A DNA stretch of 64,000 bases from Brevundimonas fontaquae (GTDB lineage: Bacteria; Pseudomonadota; Alphaproteobacteria; Caulobacterales; Caulobacteraceae). How positions within the stretch are numbered: the stretch's first letter is position 1; the number at the start of each line of letters is the position of its first letter. The notes below the pieces were generated by a model. That model worked only from the letters and a program-made list of their open reading frames with translations, was not told where the DNA came from and did no database searches. The position numbers and the translations under genes are program-made. Shown here in pieces: positions 44,574-52,977 of the stretch. Location: positions 1,860,001-1,924,000 of the forward strand of contig NZ_CP070968.1 of assembly GCF_017086445.1 (NCBI RefSeq), given 5' to 3'.

Positions 44574-45269
44574 CTAGGCGACGGTCCAGACCGAGAAGTC
44601 TCGGACGGTCATATGATTCCAGGTGGTGCGCAGCCCGAACCAGCCGCGCCGATAGGGGGCCGGGTCGTCCAGGGCGAACATGCGCCTGTCATCGCGCCAG
44701 TATTCGATGCGGCTTCCATCGGCGATCAGGCGGATGCGGTAGGGGCGATTGGCCACGATCAGATCGCCCGCCGCCGACAGATCGTGCTGGGGCAGCAGCG
44801 GTCGTTCTCCATTGCCGACATAGCGACGAAAACGCGAGGAGGTGTTCGAATTGCCGCCAAGCCCGACATAGTAGGTCCGCAGCGTGTCATAGTCGGCGAA
44901 GGCGCCCGAACGCGGCCGGGCGATCAGATCGCCGGGACTGCGTGGGTCGTCGGCCATCCAGAAGCAGTTCAGGTCGCTGACCCGGTCATATGCACCGCCG
45001 CTCGATACGGCTTCAGCCGTGAAACGGATTTCGACCGGCGAGGTTAGTTCGCGCCGGAACCAGGCGGTGGCTCCCTTGGGCACGTCGAAGGTCATTACTC
45101 CGTCGGCGGCGCTCACCGTTCCCTGTACCTGTTCTAACTCAACCAGCCATTGGTCCAGGCCGTGACGAAAATCGTCGGCGTAAAGACACATTGGGCCGGA
45201 CCGGGGCAGGGCAGCGCATCCGGCCAGACCGGCGGCTCCGAGCAGAACTCCGCGTCTATTCGCGCTCAA
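44574..45269 (-). CDS. Lipoprotein of DUF6250 type, concanavalin-like fold, function unknown
   Basis: A 231-aa protein with a short lipoprotein signal (RRGVLLGAAGLAGCAAL, lipobox LAGC). The rest is beta-rich with many Trp/Tyr: YADDFRHGLDQWLVELE, DVPKGATAWFRREL, LNCFWMADDP, TLRTYYVGLGGNSNTSSRFRRY, NRPYRIRLIADGSRIEYWRDDRRMF, GWFGLRTTWNHM. This outline matches the DUF6250/LamG-like sandwich found next to pectin genes. Its ATG overlaps the PL11 stop (ATGA), so it is made together with that lyase. Carbohydrate binding or a lyase/hydrolase activity are both conceivable. I am fairly sure of the location and fold class, not of the activity. Confidence 0.7.
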   Translation of the reverse strand: MSANRRGVLLGAAGLAGCAALPRSGPMCLYADDFRHGLDQWLVELEQVQGTVSAADGVMTFDVPKGATAWFRRELTSPVEIRFTAEAVSSGGAYDRVSDLNCFWMADDPRSPGDLIARPRSGAFADYDTLRTYYVGLGGNSNTSSRFRRYVGNGERPLLPQHDLSAAGDLIVANRPYRIRLIADGSRIEYWRDDRRMFALDDPAPYRRGWFGLRTTWNHMTVRDFSVWTVA

Positions 45270-47221
45270 TGCCCGCTTTCCGCAGGCTGAGCTGTCTCGA
45301 ACGCGAAACTGGGGTGCGAGGGCTGGTTATAGGCCGAGTTCTGCCCCGACACCTGTGACCGATATTGCGCATCGTGCATCAGAGTGACGTGGCGGATGGC
45401 GGTCGGATGCGGGGTCACATAGATGCGCAGCGCCGAGTTATCGGCCGTGCGCCAGATCACCTCTTCACGCCAGTCGCCCAGGATGTCGGCGACCAGAACC
45501 GGATTGGCCTTGGTGCCGTTGTTGGAGGCAGCGCCCTCGGCGCTCAGAAGGGGGACGGACCGCTGGTTTTCCCAGTCCCATTTGAAGATCCGCGTGCCGT
45601 CCAGCAGTTCGCGCAAGGCGTCGCCGTCCCACCAGATGCCGAAGTTCATCTGCTGCGGGCGGGTGGGAGAGATGACCCGGCCGTCCGCCGAATACAGGTC
45701 GTTGCTGTTCGACGCCCAGACCTCGGCCCCCGGATAGCGGGGATCGATGTCGATGGCGACGCCGCGCCCGACATCCTGCTGTCCGGGCGTGAGCCACAGG
45801 ACTTCGCCGGTGCGGGCGTCGACCATAGCCGACCCGATGCCGCCATTGCCGACGACGTTTTCATGCACCCCGAACTTCTCGAGCCCCGGCCGGGTCGGGT
45901 CCAGGTCGCCGACGTGCATGGCGTCGCCGTGACCCAGCCGCGTGGTCCACAGCGCCGTTCCGTCGTCGTTCAGCGCCATCGCGCCGTAAATGATTTCCTG
46001 GCGGCCGTCGCCGTCCACGTCGGCGACGCTGAACTGGTGATTGCCCTGACCGGCGTAGCCTTCGGGCGCTGTGTCGCTGTCGAACACCCAACGCTGGCCC
46101 AGCCGTCCGTCGCGCCAGTCCCAGGCGGCGACCACAGTGCGCCCGTAATAGCCGCGCGCCATGACGATGCTGGGCAGACGCCCGTCCAGATAGGCGGCGC
46201 CGCCCAGATACCGCTCGGACCGATTGCCATAGCCGTCGCCCCAGAGGGCCGCCATCTCTTCCGATGTCGCTTGATCCCCCGTCCGACCGCGCGAGGGGAC
46301 ATAGGGCGCGCTGGCCAAGGCCGCGCCGGTGCGGCCGTCGAAGACGGTTATGAACTCCGGCCCAGACAGGATGCGGCCGACCAGACCGGCCGCCAGGCTT
46401 CCGTCCGGTTTGCGCTCGGCGCCCGTGCGGTCATGGCTGGGGATTTCGCCGCCGTCTTCGCGCCAGTCGGCTTTGGCGTCGCCGATCACCCGACCGGCGC
46501 CGTCGATCGTGCCGTCCGCGGTTTTCAGTGCGACCTCGGCCCGTCCATCGCCGTCGAAGTCCTGCACGACCATCTGGGTGTAGTGGGCGCCCGAACGAAT
46601 GTTGCGGCCCAAGTCGATGCGCCACAGCCGCCGTCCATCCAGCGTATAGGCGTCGATCAGCGTGGGGCCGGTGAAGCCGGCGAAGGCGTTGTCCTTGGCG
46701 TTGGTCGGCTGCCATTTCAGGATGATTTCGTAGCGCCCGTCGCCATCCAGATCGCCGACCGTCCCGTCGTTGGCCTCATATTCATAGGTCACCCCGTCGG
46801 GCGTAACGCCGCCATCGGGGCGATCCAGCGGGATTGTGAGATAGCCGGAAGGTAGGTTCAGCGCGTCCGACGCATTTGGGTCGCCCACGCGGCGCACGGC
46901 ATAGCGCGCCCGCAGATCTCCGGTCACGTCGTGCCAGTTCGTCGCTTCCCCTGCGCCTGTCCGGGCGACTCTCACGCCATTCTTGAACACGTCGAAGCGG
47001 GCGTCTGAAGAGTCCGTCTCCATAAGCCGCCACTGCACCAACATGCCTCTGCCGGAATTCAGCGTAGCCACCACGGACCGATCCAGCCGCTCCGGACGCG
47101 GCAACTCGGCGTTGGCGAACCCAGAGGCCATGACGAAAATCGCGCCCGAGCAGACCAAAAATCCGCGTGGTGGCGCCATGCTAAAACGAGCCAAAACCGC
47201 CTCCCAGCGCCGATGGCCCAT
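45266..47221 (-). CDS. Rhamnogalacturonan endo-lyase, PL11
   Basis: A 651-aa secreted eight-bladed beta-propeller lyase. A signal region (APPRGFLVCSGAIFVMASGFANA) leads into LPRPERLDRSVVATLNSGRGMLVQWRL, then a fibronectin-like segment and propeller blades with calcium loops: DLDGDGRYEIILKW, DFDGDGRAEVALK, DVDGDGRQEIIYGA and DILGDWREEVIWR. Conserved SGPEFITVFDGRTG and GYYGRTVVAAWDW are typical of YesW/YesX-type PL11. It splits Rha-GalA bonds of rhamnogalacturonan I by beta-elimination. The start at 47221 or the internal ATG at 47179 are both possible; the longer upstream frame has no coding character. Confidence 0.92.
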   Translation of the reverse strand: MGHRRWEAVLARFSMAPPRGFLVCSGAIFVMASGFANAELPRPERLDRSVVATLNSGRGMLVQWRLMETDSSDARFDVFKNGVRVARTGAGEATNWHDVTGDLRARYAVRRVGDPNASDALNLPSGYLTIPLDRPDGGVTPDGVTYEYEANDGTVGDLDGDGRYEIILKWQPTNAKDNAFAGFTGPTLIDAYTLDGRRLWRIDLGRNIRSGAHYTQMVVQDFDGDGRAEVALKTADGTIDGAGRVIGDAKADWREDGGEIPSHDRTGAERKPDGSLAAGLVGRILSGPEFITVFDGRTGAALASAPYVPSRGRTGDQATSEEMAALWGDGYGNRSERYLGGAAYLDGRLPSIVMARGYYGRTVVAAWDWRDGRLGQRWVFDSDTAPEGYAGQGNHQFSVADVDGDGRQEIIYGAMALNDDGTALWTTRLGHGDAMHVGDLDPTRPGLEKFGVHENVVGNGGIGSAMVDARTGEVLWLTPGQQDVGRGVAIDIDPRYPGAEVWASNSNDLYSADGRVISPTRPQQMNFGIWWDGDALRELLDGTRIFKWDWENQRSVPLLSAEGAASNNGTKANPVLVADILGDWREEVIWRTADNSALRIYVTPHPTAIRHVTLMHDAQYRSQVSGQNSAYNQPSHPSFAFETAQPAESGH

Positions 47222-47747
47222 TTTGTAGGATATTATCCCAAATATGCCAAGCAGCTGCGCCTTCAGGCAATGTTTGCCGGAGTGCGAGGACGTGGAGGCC
47301 TTCCGTTTTGGTAGGTGCGAGACGCAAGTCGCAGACTTGCGCAAGAACTTAGGTGGGGTCGCCAACCCAGGTCGGCTCGGCTTGGACTGACTAGATCTCG
47401 TTGAGTTTTCATGGGCGCTTCCTACGGCGCTTTGAATGACGAGAAAGCGCAAGGTTGGCGTCTATCGCTTGAACAACTGACGACATTCTGGGGCGCAAGA
47501 GATAGAAAGGCGTGAAAGCTCTTCGGTTGATCGGCGACTTGCCCCGCAAAGTTGATCGTCCAGCAGCGCAGGTTTCGGCAGCTACGATGTGTGGCACCGC
47601 CGTCTATTCGTCGAGCCGCGTAGGACTAGGCTGAAGCGAAAGGAGAGCTGAATAGCTTGGCTGCCTATCGACGTAAGGGACAGGCGGCATTTGAGGGGGG
47701 CTGCGCCAAGATAATGTGACCCACGCTGTGCTTCGCGCTCGAGCGCC
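47222..47747. promoter_or_regulatory. Non-coding gap upstream of the PL11 operon
   Basis: No convincing gene. Next to the PL11 start it holds GGATA-T-TATCC (47228-47238) and, on the minus strand, TTGGCATATTTGG followed by GATAAT. The 9-mer CATATTTGG (complement of 47238-47246) also occurs in the TonB-receptor promoter. A second perfect inverted repeat, CGCAAGTC-GCA-GACTTGCG, is at 47323-47341, without a T-run. The rest, up to the insertion sequence, is featureless to me. Confidence 0.4.
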
Positions 47748-48525
47748 CTAGGCTCCGGACTCAATCGGCATCCACCAAGTGACGGCGGCGGCGATAAGCA
47801 CGGCGGACAGGAAGTTGTCGGCCCGTTTGTCGTATCGGGTTGCGATGCGCCGGAAGTCCTTGATGCGGCAGAACATCCGTTCGACGGCGTTGCGGCTCCG
47901 ATAGGCAACGGGGTCCTAGGTGTGGGGATGTTTGCGCGTCGGGTTGGGCGGGATGACGGGTTCGCAGCCTCGTTCGGCGAGCCAGTCGCGCAACTTGCGG
48001 GCGTCGTAGGCGCGGTCGGCCAGGAGCTTGCGAGGCGTCGGCACAATCCTGAGCAACGCCGCAGCTCCGACGAGGTCATGGGTGTTCCCAGCCGTCAGAA
48101 CCAGGGCTCGGGGCCGGCCCAGGTCGTCGGTCAGGGCGTGAATCTTCGTCGTCCGACCGCCCCGGGAGGCTCCGATGGCGTTTTCGAAGGCCCCCCTTTT
48201 GCGCCCGCCGCCGAGCGGTGGGCTTTCACGTAGGTGGCGTCTATCGCGCCAGTGAACACGTCGCTCTTGCCGGTCAGGCGTAGAAGACCTCGCTCTAAAC
48301 GCCCTGTCGGCTCCAGCGATTGAAGCGGTTGTATACCGTCGTGTACGGCCCGTAATCGGTCGGACAGTCCCGCCATCGGGCGCCCGACCGCAGCATGTGG
48401 ACGATCCCGCTGATCACCCGGCGATCATCTACACGCCGCGCGCCGCTACGGCCTCTCGGCAGATGCGGCTCGATCGCCGCCCACTCCACATCCGACAACC
48501 AGTAAACCGACTTCGACTTCGACAT
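47748..48525 (-). pseudogene. Broken IS5/IS427 transposase
   Basis: Starts at the MSKSKSVYWLSDVEWAAIEPHLP region (48525). It continues through SGIVHMLRSGARWRDCP and VYNRFNRWSRQGV, then meets TAG at 48295-48297. Homology resumes in another frame (LTGKSDVFTGAIDATYVKAHRSAAGAKGG, with the DDE Asp) and shifts again at a C6T4 tract (48191-48200) into GGRTTKIHALTDDLGRPRALVLTAG and LLADRAYDARKLRDWLAERG. There is then another TAG at 47916-47918 before DPVAYRSRNAVERMFCRIKDFRRI. The A4G6 mRNA tract could be the group's programmed frameshift; the other lesions are disabling. The final TAG is supplied by the CTAG target copy. Confidence 0.88.
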
Positions 48526-48591
48526 CCGGAGCACCTCCGGAATCTTGGAATCAGCCTTCGCATTCCAAAGCAAGCTGATTGAGTACGGAGC
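47752..48591 (-). mobile_element. IS5-family (IS427-like) insertion sequence, 840 bp, inactive
   Basis: Terminal inverted repeats of 18 bp with two mismatches: GCTCCGGACTCAATCGGC at 47752-47769 and, inverted, GCTCCGTACTCAATCAGC at 48574-48591. Both ends are flanked by CTAG (47748-47751 and 48592-48595), read as a 4-bp target duplication. The single transposase frame is broken. Length and coding plan fit the IS427 group. It sits exactly at the 3' end of crtW. Confidence 0.9.
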
Positions 48592-49317
48592 CTAGCTGAA
48601 CAGGCTCCACCAGGGCTTCCAAGGGGTCAGATGATGTTCGTGGTGACGGCCGAAGTGGAAGCAAGTCAGCAACGACAGGACCGGGCCGAAGGGGCTGGTG
48701 CGGGCGTTGTGGTGGTCGGGGAAGGCTTCGTCCGTATGCCTGTGAGGCAGCCAGGTTCCGAAGGTGAACAGCTGTAGCGCTGAGAGCAGGGCGGGCGCAG
48801 CCCAGAAGACCAGAAGATTGGGCATGCGGGCGCCGAGGATCAGCACAGCGACGGCCACGAGCACCGTCAGAACGGCCAATTCTCGCCAGCCGAAATAGGT
48901 GCGGAAAAAACCGTAGAACCACGGCAGGAAGGCGCGGGGGGCGTCGGCGTGAAAGTCGGGGTCGTCCGCCGTGCCGGGGCCCGCGTGATGGGCGTGGTGT
49001 GCTGTCTTCAACGGCGCGAACCGAAAACCGGCGTAGAGGGCCAGCGCCAGGCTGCCGATCGCCTTGTTCAGCCGTGGGCGTCCCGGCGCCAGCGAGCCGT
49101 GCATGGCGTCGTGGGCGACGATGAACAGGCCCACGGACAGCCAGGTCTGAACGGCGACGATCAGCGGAACGGTCAGGACGCTCCAGATCGTCCAGCGATG
49201 AAAATAGACGCCGTAGACATGCAGGCTCAGCCAGGCCGCCGCGATCAGGCCAGCCAGCGTCAGACCGATCAGGGCCTGGTTCGGGACGACCCGTGACATT
49301 GGCGTGACGGCGGACAT
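48592..49317 (-). CDS. crtW: Beta-carotene 4,4'-ketolase
   Basis: A 241-aa membrane di-iron oxygenase that adds keto groups at C4/C4' of beta-ionone rings. His boxes: HDAMHGSL, HHAHH in KTAHHAHHAGPGTADDPDFH, HRHTDEAF, and HFGRHHEHHLTPW. Strongly Brevundimonas-like. Start chosen at MSAVTPMSRVV (49317); the frame is open further up but loses family likeness. The TAG stop lies in the CTAG copy flanking the insertion sequence; the uninterrupted site would give the same stop, so the protein should be intact, though it ends a few residues earlier than I recall for relatives. Divergent from crtY. Confidence 0.93.
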   Translation of the reverse strand: MSAVTPMSRVVPNQALIGLTLAGLIAAAWLSLHVYGVYFHRWTIWSVLTVPLIVAVQTWLSVGLFIVAHDAMHGSLAPGRPRLNKAIGSLALALYAGFRFAPLKTAHHAHHAGPGTADDPDFHADAPRAFLPWFYGFFRTYFGWRELAVLTVLVAVAVLILGARMPNLLVFWAAPALLSALQLFTFGTWLPHRHTDEAFPDHHNARTSPFGPVLSLLTCFHFGRHHEHHLTPWKPWWSLFS

Positions 49318-49326
49318 GGCGCGACA

Positions 49327-49350
49327 CTTAGCGCATCGCGGTCCGCTAAG
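49327..49350. promoter_or_regulatory. Inverted repeat in the crtW-crtY divergent promoter
   Basis: CTTAGCG-N10-CGCTAAG, perfect 7-bp arms centred one helical turn or so apart, 10 nt from the crtW start. The 80-nt gap must hold both promoters, so a bound regulator could control both directions. No regulator gene is present in the cluster. Confidence 0.5.
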
Positions 49351-49397
49351 CATCCTGTTCGCTTGCCGCATGCGTCGTCGCGTGCCACCTGTCTGGA

Positions 49398-50564
49398 ATG
49401 CAGGTCGACGCCTCTGACACTTCCGCGCCGGACCTTTTGCTGGTCGGCGGCGGCCTGGCCAATGGCCTGCTGGCGCTGCGGCTGTCGCAGCTGCGGCCCG
49501 ATCTGGACTTGCGAATCGTCGAGGCGGCGCAGACCCTGGGCGGGGTCCACACCTGGTCCTTCTTCGACAGCGACCTGACGCAGGCGCAGCGCGACTGGAT
49601 CGCGCCCTTGGTCGTGCATCGCTGGCCAGGATACAGCGTCCGTTTTCCCCAGTTCGAGCGCGCGCTGTCGACCCCCTATTGCAGCGTCACGGCCGAACGG
49701 TTCGCGGCGGTGGTCGAGGCGGCTTTGCCCGGAAGGGTCATACTGGGTGCGCCGGTCGCTTCGGTGTCGCCGACCGAAGCGGTGCTGACTGATGGACGGC
49801 GTCTGAGCGCCAAGGCGGTGATCGATGGGCGCGGGCCGACCGCGACGCCGGATCTGGCGCTGGGTTTTCAGAAGTTCGTCGGGCTGGAGGTGCGGCTGGC
49901 GGCGCCGCACGGTCTGACCACCCCCATCGTCATGGACGCCTGCGTCGATCAGGCCGGGGGCTATCGGTTTCTCTACACCCTGCCGTTCGATAATCGTACG
50001 CTGCTGATCGAGGATACGCGCTATACCGACGGCGATGCGCTGGATCGCGAGGCGTTCCGTCAGGGCGTGCTGGATTATGCGCGCGGGCAGGGCTGGACGA
50101 TCGACACGGTGCTGCGCGAGGAGGACGGCGTCCTGCCCGTGGCGCTTGATGGGAACATCGGCGCGCATTTGTCGCGGATGGGGCCGACGGCGCTCAGCGG
50201 TCTGCGCGCCGGGCTGTTTCACCCGACCACCGGCTATTCCCTGCCGGACGCCGTGCGCCTTGCCGACCGGTTGGCGCGGGATTTCGAGCCGGCGACGGTC
50301 GCCGAGGACATCCGCCGCCACGCGCATCACGTATGGGCCGGACGAGGCTTTTATCGGTTGTTGAACCGGATGCTATTCCGTGCGGCACGGCCCGATGAGC
50401 GATACAAGGTGCTGGAGCGGTTTTATTGTCTGCCCCAGCCTTTGGTCGAACGCTTCTACTCTGCGGGATCGACCCTCGCCGACAAGGCGCGGATCCTGAG
50501 CGGAAAACCCCCGGTGCCGATCGGCGCCGCACTGACCTGTATGGTCGAAAGAGGACGTGCGTGA
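49398..50564 (+). CDS. crtY: Lycopene beta-cyclase
   Basis: A 388-aa flavoprotein cyclising both ends of lycopene to beta-carotene. The dinucleotide motif is DLLLVGGGLANGLLALRL at residue 12; VHTWSFFD, PYCSVTAERF, KAVIDGRG and YRFLYTLPFDNRTLLIEDTRY (the FLEET-equivalent region) are CrtY marks. Stop overlaps the crtI start (TGATG), so crtY-crtI-crtB form a coupled operon. Confidence 0.95.
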   Translation: MQVDASDTSAPDLLLVGGGLANGLLALRLSQLRPDLDLRIVEAAQTLGGVHTWSFFDSDLTQAQRDWIAPLVVHRWPGYSVRFPQFERALSTPYCSVTAERFAAVVEAALPGRVILGAPVASVSPTEAVLTDGRRLSAKAVIDGRGPTATPDLALGFQKFVGLEVRLAAPHGLTTPIVMDACVDQAGGYRFLYTLPFDNRTLLIEDTRYTDGDALDREAFRQGVLDYARGQGWTIDTVLREEDGVLPVALDGNIGAHLSRMGPTALSGLRAGLFHPTTGYSLPDAVRLADRLARDFEPATVAEDIRRHAHHVWAGRGFYRLLNRMLFRAARPDERYKVLERFYCLPQPLVERFYSAGSTLADKARILSGKPPVPIGAALTCMVERGRA

Positions 50565-52045
50565 TGCGGGCTGCTGTCATCGGATCGGGCTTCGGAGGCT
50601 TGTCGCTGGCCATACGGCTGCAGTCGGCGGGCATTCAGACCACGGTGTTCGAGGCCCGCGATCTGGAGGGCGGCCGGGCCTATGTGTTCAAGGACAAGGG
50701 CTATACCTTCGACGCCGGTCCCACCGTCATCACCGACCCGTCGGCGCTGGAGGAACTGTTCGAGGCCAGTGGGCGCAAGCTGTCGGACTATGTCGAACTG
50801 CTGCCGGTCGCGCCCTTCTATCGGCTGTGCTGGGAAGACGGCGACGTCTTCGACTACGTCAACGATCAGGACGAGCTGGATCGCCAGATCGTGGCGCGCA
50901 ATCCGGCCGACAAGGAAGGCTATCGCAAGTTCCTGGCCTATTCGCAGGACCTGCTGAAGGAAGGCTATCTGAAGCTGGGGGCCGTGCCGTTCCTGGACTT
51001 CGCCAGCATGGTCAAGGCGGCGCCAGAGCTGATGCGGCTTCAGGCCTGGCGGTCGGTCTATGACAAGGTCGCCAGCTATATTCAGGACGAGCATCTGCGT
51101 CAGGCGTTCAGCTTCCACTCCCTGCTGGTCGGCGGCAATCCGTTCGCGACATCGTCGATCTATGCCCTGATCCATGCGCTGGAGCGGCGCTGGGGCGTGT
51201 GGTTCCCGCGCGGCGGTACTGGTGCGCTGATCCAGGCCATGGTGCGTCTGCTCAAGGATCTGGGCGGGGAAGTGCGGCTGAACAGTCCGGTCGAGCGCAT
51301 CACCATGGCGAACGGGCGCGCGACCGGCGTGGTCGTAAACGGCGAGACGCTGGCCTTCGACATGGTCGCCTCCAATGCCGACGTGGTGCACACCTATCAG
51401 CGCCTGCTGGGTCAGGAACCGCGCGGTCAAAAGGAGGGCGCCAAGCTGGCGTCGCGGCGTCACTCCATGTCGCTGTTCGTCATCTATTTCGGCCTGAAAC
51501 GCGTCCACCCGGAGGTGCGCCACCACACGGTGCTGTTCGGGCCGCGCTATCGCGAGCTGATCGCCGAAATCTTCAAGGGGCCGGACCTGCCCGATGACTT
51601 CTCGCTGTATCTGCATGCGCCGACGCGGACCGATCCGTCACTGGCGCCGGAAGGCTGCGACGCCTTCTATGTGCTGGCGCCGGTGCCGCACCTAGCCTCG
51701 GCCGACATCGACTGGGAGGTCGAGGGGCCGCGCTATCGCGACCGGATTCTGGCCTATCTGGAAGAACGCTACATCCCCGGTTTGACGGCGGACCTGGACA
51801 CCTGCCGGATCTTCACGCCGGTCGATTTCCGCGACCAGCTGAACGCCCACCAGGGTTCGGCCTTCTCGCTGGAGCCTATCCTGACCCAGAGCGCCTGGTT
51901 CCGGGTGCATAACCGCGACGACCAGATCCCCAACCTGTATTTCGTGGGCGCCGGCACCCACCCCGGCGCCGGCGTGCCGGGCGTGGTCGGATCGGCCAAG
52001 GCCACCGCCGCCCTGATGATCGAGGACGCGAGGCAGCCGGCATGA
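50564..52045 (+). CDS. crtI: Phytoene desaturase (lycopene-forming)
   Basis: A 493-aa FAD-dependent desaturase. AVIGSGFGGLSLAIRLQSAG at residue 4 binds FAD; DLEGGRAYVFKDKGYTFDAGPTVITDP, FPRGGTGALIQAMV and the C-terminal NLYFVGAGTHPGAGVPGVVGSAKATA (bacterial carotenoid desaturase signature) are all present. It introduces four double bonds into phytoene. The start lies in the TGATG overlap with crtY; the upstream in-frame extension is a shadow of crtY. The end overlaps crtB by ATGA. Confidence 0.96.
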   Translation: MRAAVIGSGFGGLSLAIRLQSAGIQTTVFEARDLEGGRAYVFKDKGYTFDAGPTVITDPSALEELFEASGRKLSDYVELLPVAPFYRLCWEDGDVFDYVNDQDELDRQIVARNPADKEGYRKFLAYSQDLLKEGYLKLGAVPFLDFASMVKAAPELMRLQAWRSVYDKVASYIQDEHLRQAFSFHSLLVGGNPFATSSIYALIHALERRWGVWFPRGGTGALIQAMVRLLKDLGGEVRLNSPVERITMANGRATGVVVNGETLAFDMVASNADVVHTYQRLLGQEPRGQKEGAKLASRRHSMSLFVIYFGLKRVHPEVRHHTVLFGPRYRELIAEIFKGPDLPDDFSLYLHAPTRTDPSLAPEGCDAFYVLAPVPHLASADIDWEVEGPRYRDRILAYLEERYIPGLTADLDTCRIFTPVDFRDQLNAHQGSAFSLEPILTQSAWFRVHNRDDQIPNLYFVGAGTHPGAGVPGVVGSAKATAALMIEDARQPA

Positions 52046-52974
52046 CCGACGCCGTCCTGGATCACAGCCGCCAGTCGATGGAGCAGGGGTCCAAGAGCTT
52101 CGCCGCCGCCGCGCGCCTGTTCCCGGCGGCGATCCGCGACGACGCCTGGATGCTGTATTCCTGGTGCCGGCACTGCGACGACGAGATCGACGGACAGGTG
52201 TTGGGCCACGGCGCGGTCGGCATTGATCCGGTGCTGGCCGGCGAGAAGCTGGACGAACTGCGCCTGCGCACCGCCGCCGCCCTGGCCGGAGAGCCGCAGA
52301 CGGACCCGGTCTTCACCGCCTTCCAGCGCGTGGCCATGCGTCATGGCATTCCTGCTGACGAGGCGATGGACCTGTTGCACGGGTTCGAGATGGACGTGGT
52401 CGGCCGGCGCTACGACACGCTGGAGGACACGCTGGACTATGCCTATCACGTCGCCGGCGTCGTCGGGGTGATGATGGCGCGGATAATGGGGGTGGAAGAT
52501 GCGCCGACCCTGCGACGCGCCCAGGACCTGGGGCTGGCGTTCCAGCTGACGAACATCGCCCGCGACGTCGTCGAGGATGCGAAGGGGGGGCGCGTCTACC
52601 TGCCCGGCGCCTGGCTGGATGAGGCGGGCGTCCCGCGCGATCAGGTCGATCAGCCCCAGCACCGCGCCGCCGTGGCCAAAACGGCGCAGCGTCTGGTGGC
52701 GGCGGCCGAGCCCTTCTACGCCTCGGCGCGCTGGGGTTTGCGCGATCTGAACCCACGTTCGGCTTGGGCCATCGCCACGGCGCGCGGCGTCTATCGTTCG
52801 ATCGGCCGCCATGTGTCGCGCGCCGGCGTGAGCGCCTGGGACGGACGGACGTCGGTCGACAAGGCGGGCAAGTTGATACTGCTGGGGCGGGGTGGTCTGA
52901 TCGCCCTGTGGTGCAAGACGCTGGACGCTTGGCGCGAGCCGCCGCCGCGCCCGGCGTTGTGGACCCACGTCTGA
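52042..52974 (+). CDS. crtB: Phytoene synthase
   Basis: A 310-aa prenyl synthase joining two geranylgeranyl diphosphates head to head. SKSFAAAARLFP, YSWCRHCDDEIDG (first Asp-rich motif), YAYHVAGVVGVMMARIMG and NIARDVVEDAKGGRVYLP (second Asp-rich motif) are diagnostic. Third gene of crtYIB, ATGA-coupled to crtI. It converges with the ABC permease gene with only 3 nt between. Confidence 0.95.
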   Translation: MTDAVLDHSRQSMEQGSKSFAAAARLFPAAIRDDAWMLYSWCRHCDDEIDGQVLGHGAVGIDPVLAGEKLDELRLRTAAALAGEPQTDPVFTAFQRVAMRHGIPADEAMDLLHGFEMDVVGRRYDTLEDTLDYAYHVAGVVGVMMARIMGVEDAPTLRRAQDLGLAFQLTNIARDVVEDAKGGRVYLPGAWLDEAGVPRDQVDQPQHRAAVAKTAQRLVAAAEPFYASARWGLRDLNPRSAWAIATARGVYRSIGRHVSRAGVSAWDGRTSVDKAGKLILLGRGGLIALWCKTLDAWREPPPRPALWTHV

Positions 52975-52977
52975 CGA

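Noticed and set aside
47222..47747. Small minus-strand frames upstream of PL11, including a 62-aa one at 47409-47597
   Set aside because: No ribosome site, no family resemblance, and composition of random high-GC DNA.
48190..48201. A4G6 tract in the transposase message as a programmed frameshift proving an active element
   Set aside because: The tract may be such a site, but the frame also has two TAG codons and another shift, so the copy is not active as it stands.
48592..49317. crtW as a pseudogene disrupted by the insertion sequence
   Set aside because: All His boxes are intact and removing the element leaves the same TAG stop; only the extreme C-terminus could differ from relatives.
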